Origin: Muribaculaceae bacterium
Lineage (GTDB): Bacteria > Bacteroidota > Bacteroidia > Bacteroidales > Muribaculaceae
Direction of reading: 5' to 3'
Assembly (NCBI GenBank): GCA_022510405.1
Contig: JAFLTP010000021.1
Span: forward strand, 1-44,407
Length of the DNA: 44,407 nt
A model generated the notes under the pieces. That model had not been told where the DNA came from, ran no database searches, and was given only the letters and a program-made list of their open reading frames with translations. This document shows, piece after piece, positions 43,067 through 44,407 of this stretch (position 1 is the first letter of the stretch; every line of letters begins with the position of its first letter). The position numbers and the translations under genes are program-made.

Positions 43067-44071
43067 TTAATCTGCTGCTTTGCCGTCTGAACCAAGCACG
43101 TTGATGATCTTGTGCTTGTAGAGTTTTTCCATCTCGTCGCGAGCCGGACCAAGGTATTTTCTCGGATCGAATTCTGCGGGATTGTCATTGAAGGCTTTGC
43201 GGATAGCTGCTGTCATTGCAAGACGGCTGTCGGAGTCGATATTGATCTTCGATACATCCATCTTCGCTGCCTTACGGAGCTCTTCTTCAGGTATACCGAT
43301 TGCATCGGGCAACTTGCCACCGTTTTCAGCGATAATCTTGACATATTCCTGAGGCACTGATGATGAACCGTGGAGAACGATCGGGAAGCCCGGAAGTTTC
43401 TCTTCAACTTTCTCAAGAACGTCGAATGCCAATGGAGGAGGTACCAAAAGACCAGTCTTCGGGTCGCGTGTACATTGTTCCGGTGTAAACTTGTATGCAC
43501 CGTGGGATGTACCGATAGAGATTGCGAGGCTGTCTACACCTGTACGTGTTACGAAGTCCACAACTTCCTCTGGATCGGTATATGTGTGATGGTCGGAGCT
43601 TACTTCATCTTCCACACCTGCGAGAACACCGAGTTCGCCTTCTACTGTAACATCATATTTGTGTGCATAGTCCACAACTTTCTTTGTAAGGGCAACATTC
43701 TCTTCATAAGGAAGATGACTGCCGTCGATCATCACTGATGAGAAGCCATTGTCGATACAGTCTTTGCAAAGTTCGAAACTGTCGCCATGGTCGAGGTGAA
43801 GCACGATCTGAGGATGCTCCCAGCCTAAAGATTTGGCATATTCAACAGCGCCTTGAGCCATATAGCGAAGAAGAATAGGATTGGCATAGTTGCGGGCACC
43901 TTTTGAAACCTGTAGGATTACAGGGCTCTTGGTGTCTGCGGCTGCCTTAATGATAGCTTGTAGCTGCTCCATGTTGTTGAAGTTGAATGCCGGGATAGCA
44001 TAACCTCCGTGAACTGCCTTGGCAAACATTTCCTTAGTGTTGACAAGACCTAATTTCTTATAATCTACCAT
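43067..44071 (-). CDS. fba: class II fructose-1,6-bisphosphate aldolase
   Basis: This 334-residue zinc-dependent glycolytic enzyme cleaves fructose 1,6-bisphosphate to DHAP and glyceraldehyde 3-phosphate. YAIPAFNFNNMEQLQAI is the typical opening; IVLHLDHGDS carries metal and catalytic residues; SVMIDGSHLPYEENV, then VEGELGVLAG, IGTSHGAYKF with the zinc His, and HGSSSVP and KINIDSDSR for phosphate binding follow. Length suits the class IIB/long form. It has its own -7 box (TATATTTG) and a strong terminator, so it is monocistronic. Confidence 0.95.
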   Translation of the reverse strand: MVDYKKLGLVNTKEMFAKAVHGGYAIPAFNFNNMEQLQAIIKAAADTKSPVILQVSKGARNYANPILLRYMAQGAVEYAKSLGWEHPQIVLHLDHGDSFELCKDCIDNGFSSVMIDGSHLPYEENVALTKKVVDYAHKYDVTVEGELGVLAGVEDEVSSDHHTYTDPEEVVDFVTRTGVDSLAISIGTSHGAYKFTPEQCTRDPKTGLLVPPPLAFDVLEKVEEKLPGFPIVLHGSSSVPQEYVKIIAENGGKLPDAIGIPEEELRKAAKMDVSKINIDSDSRLAMTAAIRKAFNDNPAEFDPRKYLGPARDEMEKLYKHKIINVLGSDGKAAD

Positions 44072-44110
44072 CTTATTTTTATTTATGCGACTCGTCGCGG
44101 TTCATTTATG

Positions 44111-44142
44111 CAAATATAGATACTTTTTATATCTTTTACAAT
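44111..44142 (-). promoter_or_regulatory. promoter of the aldolase gene (ATTG-N20-TATATTTG)
   Basis: TATATTTG (complement of 44111-44118) is exact; ATTG (complement of 44139-44142) matches three of four bases at 20 nt. The leader of about 33 nt contains a small GCGAC-TC-GTCGC hairpin (44086-44098 region). Confidence 0.55.
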
Positions 44143-44308
44143 AAAAATTTAAATGATTATCCGCAAAAGTACCCAAAGCAGAAAATAAAACCTTGGTTAG
44201 GCTCATTTTATATCCCATCAGACAAGAAAATAACTGAGAGGTTCAATAATTAGGATAAAACCCAAATTCCCCATTCTCCCCCTCACTAAGATTGTATTTA
44301 GTTAACCA
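44143..44308. other. intergenic sequence without a recognised gene
   Basis: It is AT-rich with scattered stops. I see no gene, RNA or clear signal before the repeat tract that starts near 44309. Confidence 0.4.
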
Positions 44309-44401
44309 ATCTTTAATCTTTTAATCTTTAAACTTTAAACTTTAAACTTTAAACTTTAAACTTTACACTTTCCCGCTTAAACTCACAACTCACAACTCAA
44401 A
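44309..44401. repeat. heptamer repeat tract at the right end of the window
   Basis: Three subarrays follow each other: ATCTTTA-type units (44309-44330), CTTTAAA repeated five times plus CTTTACA (44326-44367), and ACTCACA, ACTCACA, ACTCAAA (44381-44401). All keep a 7-nt period except one 8-nt unit. Confidence 0.75.
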
Positions 44402-44407
44402 ACATAC

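Noticed and set aside
44309..44401. Possible CRISPR array
   Set aside because: Units are 7 nt with no spacers, so it is a tandem repeat and not CRISPR.
1..44407. tRNA or rRNA genes and intact insertion sequences
   Set aside because: By eye no cloverleaf with a CCA end, no rRNA sequence, and no transposase with terminal repeats was found in the intergenic regions.

Overview
The window looks like a Bacteroidales chromosome (Bacteroidota). Four things point there: repeated promoter boxes of the form TTTG - about 20 nt - TAnnTTTG in intergenic regions, the near absence of Shine-Dalgarno sequences, and lineage-typical proteins (a Wzi-type capsule assembly protein, DUF1573, PorT-like barrels, a GlsB-like N-acyltransferase, MeaB, and an RF2 without the usual frameshift). 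Genus cannot be fixed from sequence alone. I saw no rRNA, tRNA, CRISPR array or intact insertion sequence.

Layout. 1-1.3 kb: the cut-off C-terminus of an M56/BlaR1-type sensor and a small membrane protein. 1.3-6.9 kb: a UPF1-like SF1 helicase overlapping a DMT exporter (minus strand), then a lipoprotein MsrA-MsrB fusion and a type II NADH dehydrogenase (plus). 7.0-9.4 kb: a tightly overlapping three-gene cassette (CMP-nonulosonate synthetase, Gfo/Idh oxidoreductase, SDR). 9.4-14.6 kb: an NhaD antiporter, then PriA with two PorT-like barrels. 14.7-16.3 kb: a MIP18/SufT-like protein, LpxH, a 34-codon membrane microprotein and a candidate stand-alone small RNA. 16.4-18.3 kb: a GlsB-like N-acyltransferase overlapping a LegB-like 4,6-dehydratase. 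18.4-24 kb: DUF1573, MeaB, acyl-CoA synthetase, prfB and an SDR.

24-41.7 kb is a capsule or exopolysaccharide locus: a lipocalin-like lipoprotein and Wzi (minus); Wza, Wzc, GT2, an EpsG/Wzy-type polymerase and a serine acetyltransferase-like protein (plus); an epimerase, GT4, Wzx and an acyltransferase (minus); a secreted glycoside-hydrolase-like protein and GT4 (plus); and a GT2 (minus). No initiating phosphoglycosyltransferase and no NusG-like UpxY regulator is visible. The Wzc stops exactly where a tyrosine-rich tail would normally begin. 41.8-44.4 kb: an archaeal-type ATPase with three evenly spaced palindromes upstream, then class II fructose-bisphosphate aldolase and a heptamer repeat tract.

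How the parts fit. Much of the window serves the cell envelope: LpxH (lipid A), a GlsB-like enzyme (aminolipid), LegB plus a CMP-sugar synthetase (a nonulosonic acid such as legionaminic acid), and capsule assembly. The most unexplained sequence-level signals are 7-nt-period repeats at four gene boundaries (one directly before the prfB start, one encoding the end of MeaB), the promoter-double-terminator unit at 16.16-16.33 kb, and the palindrome triplet before the ATPase gene.
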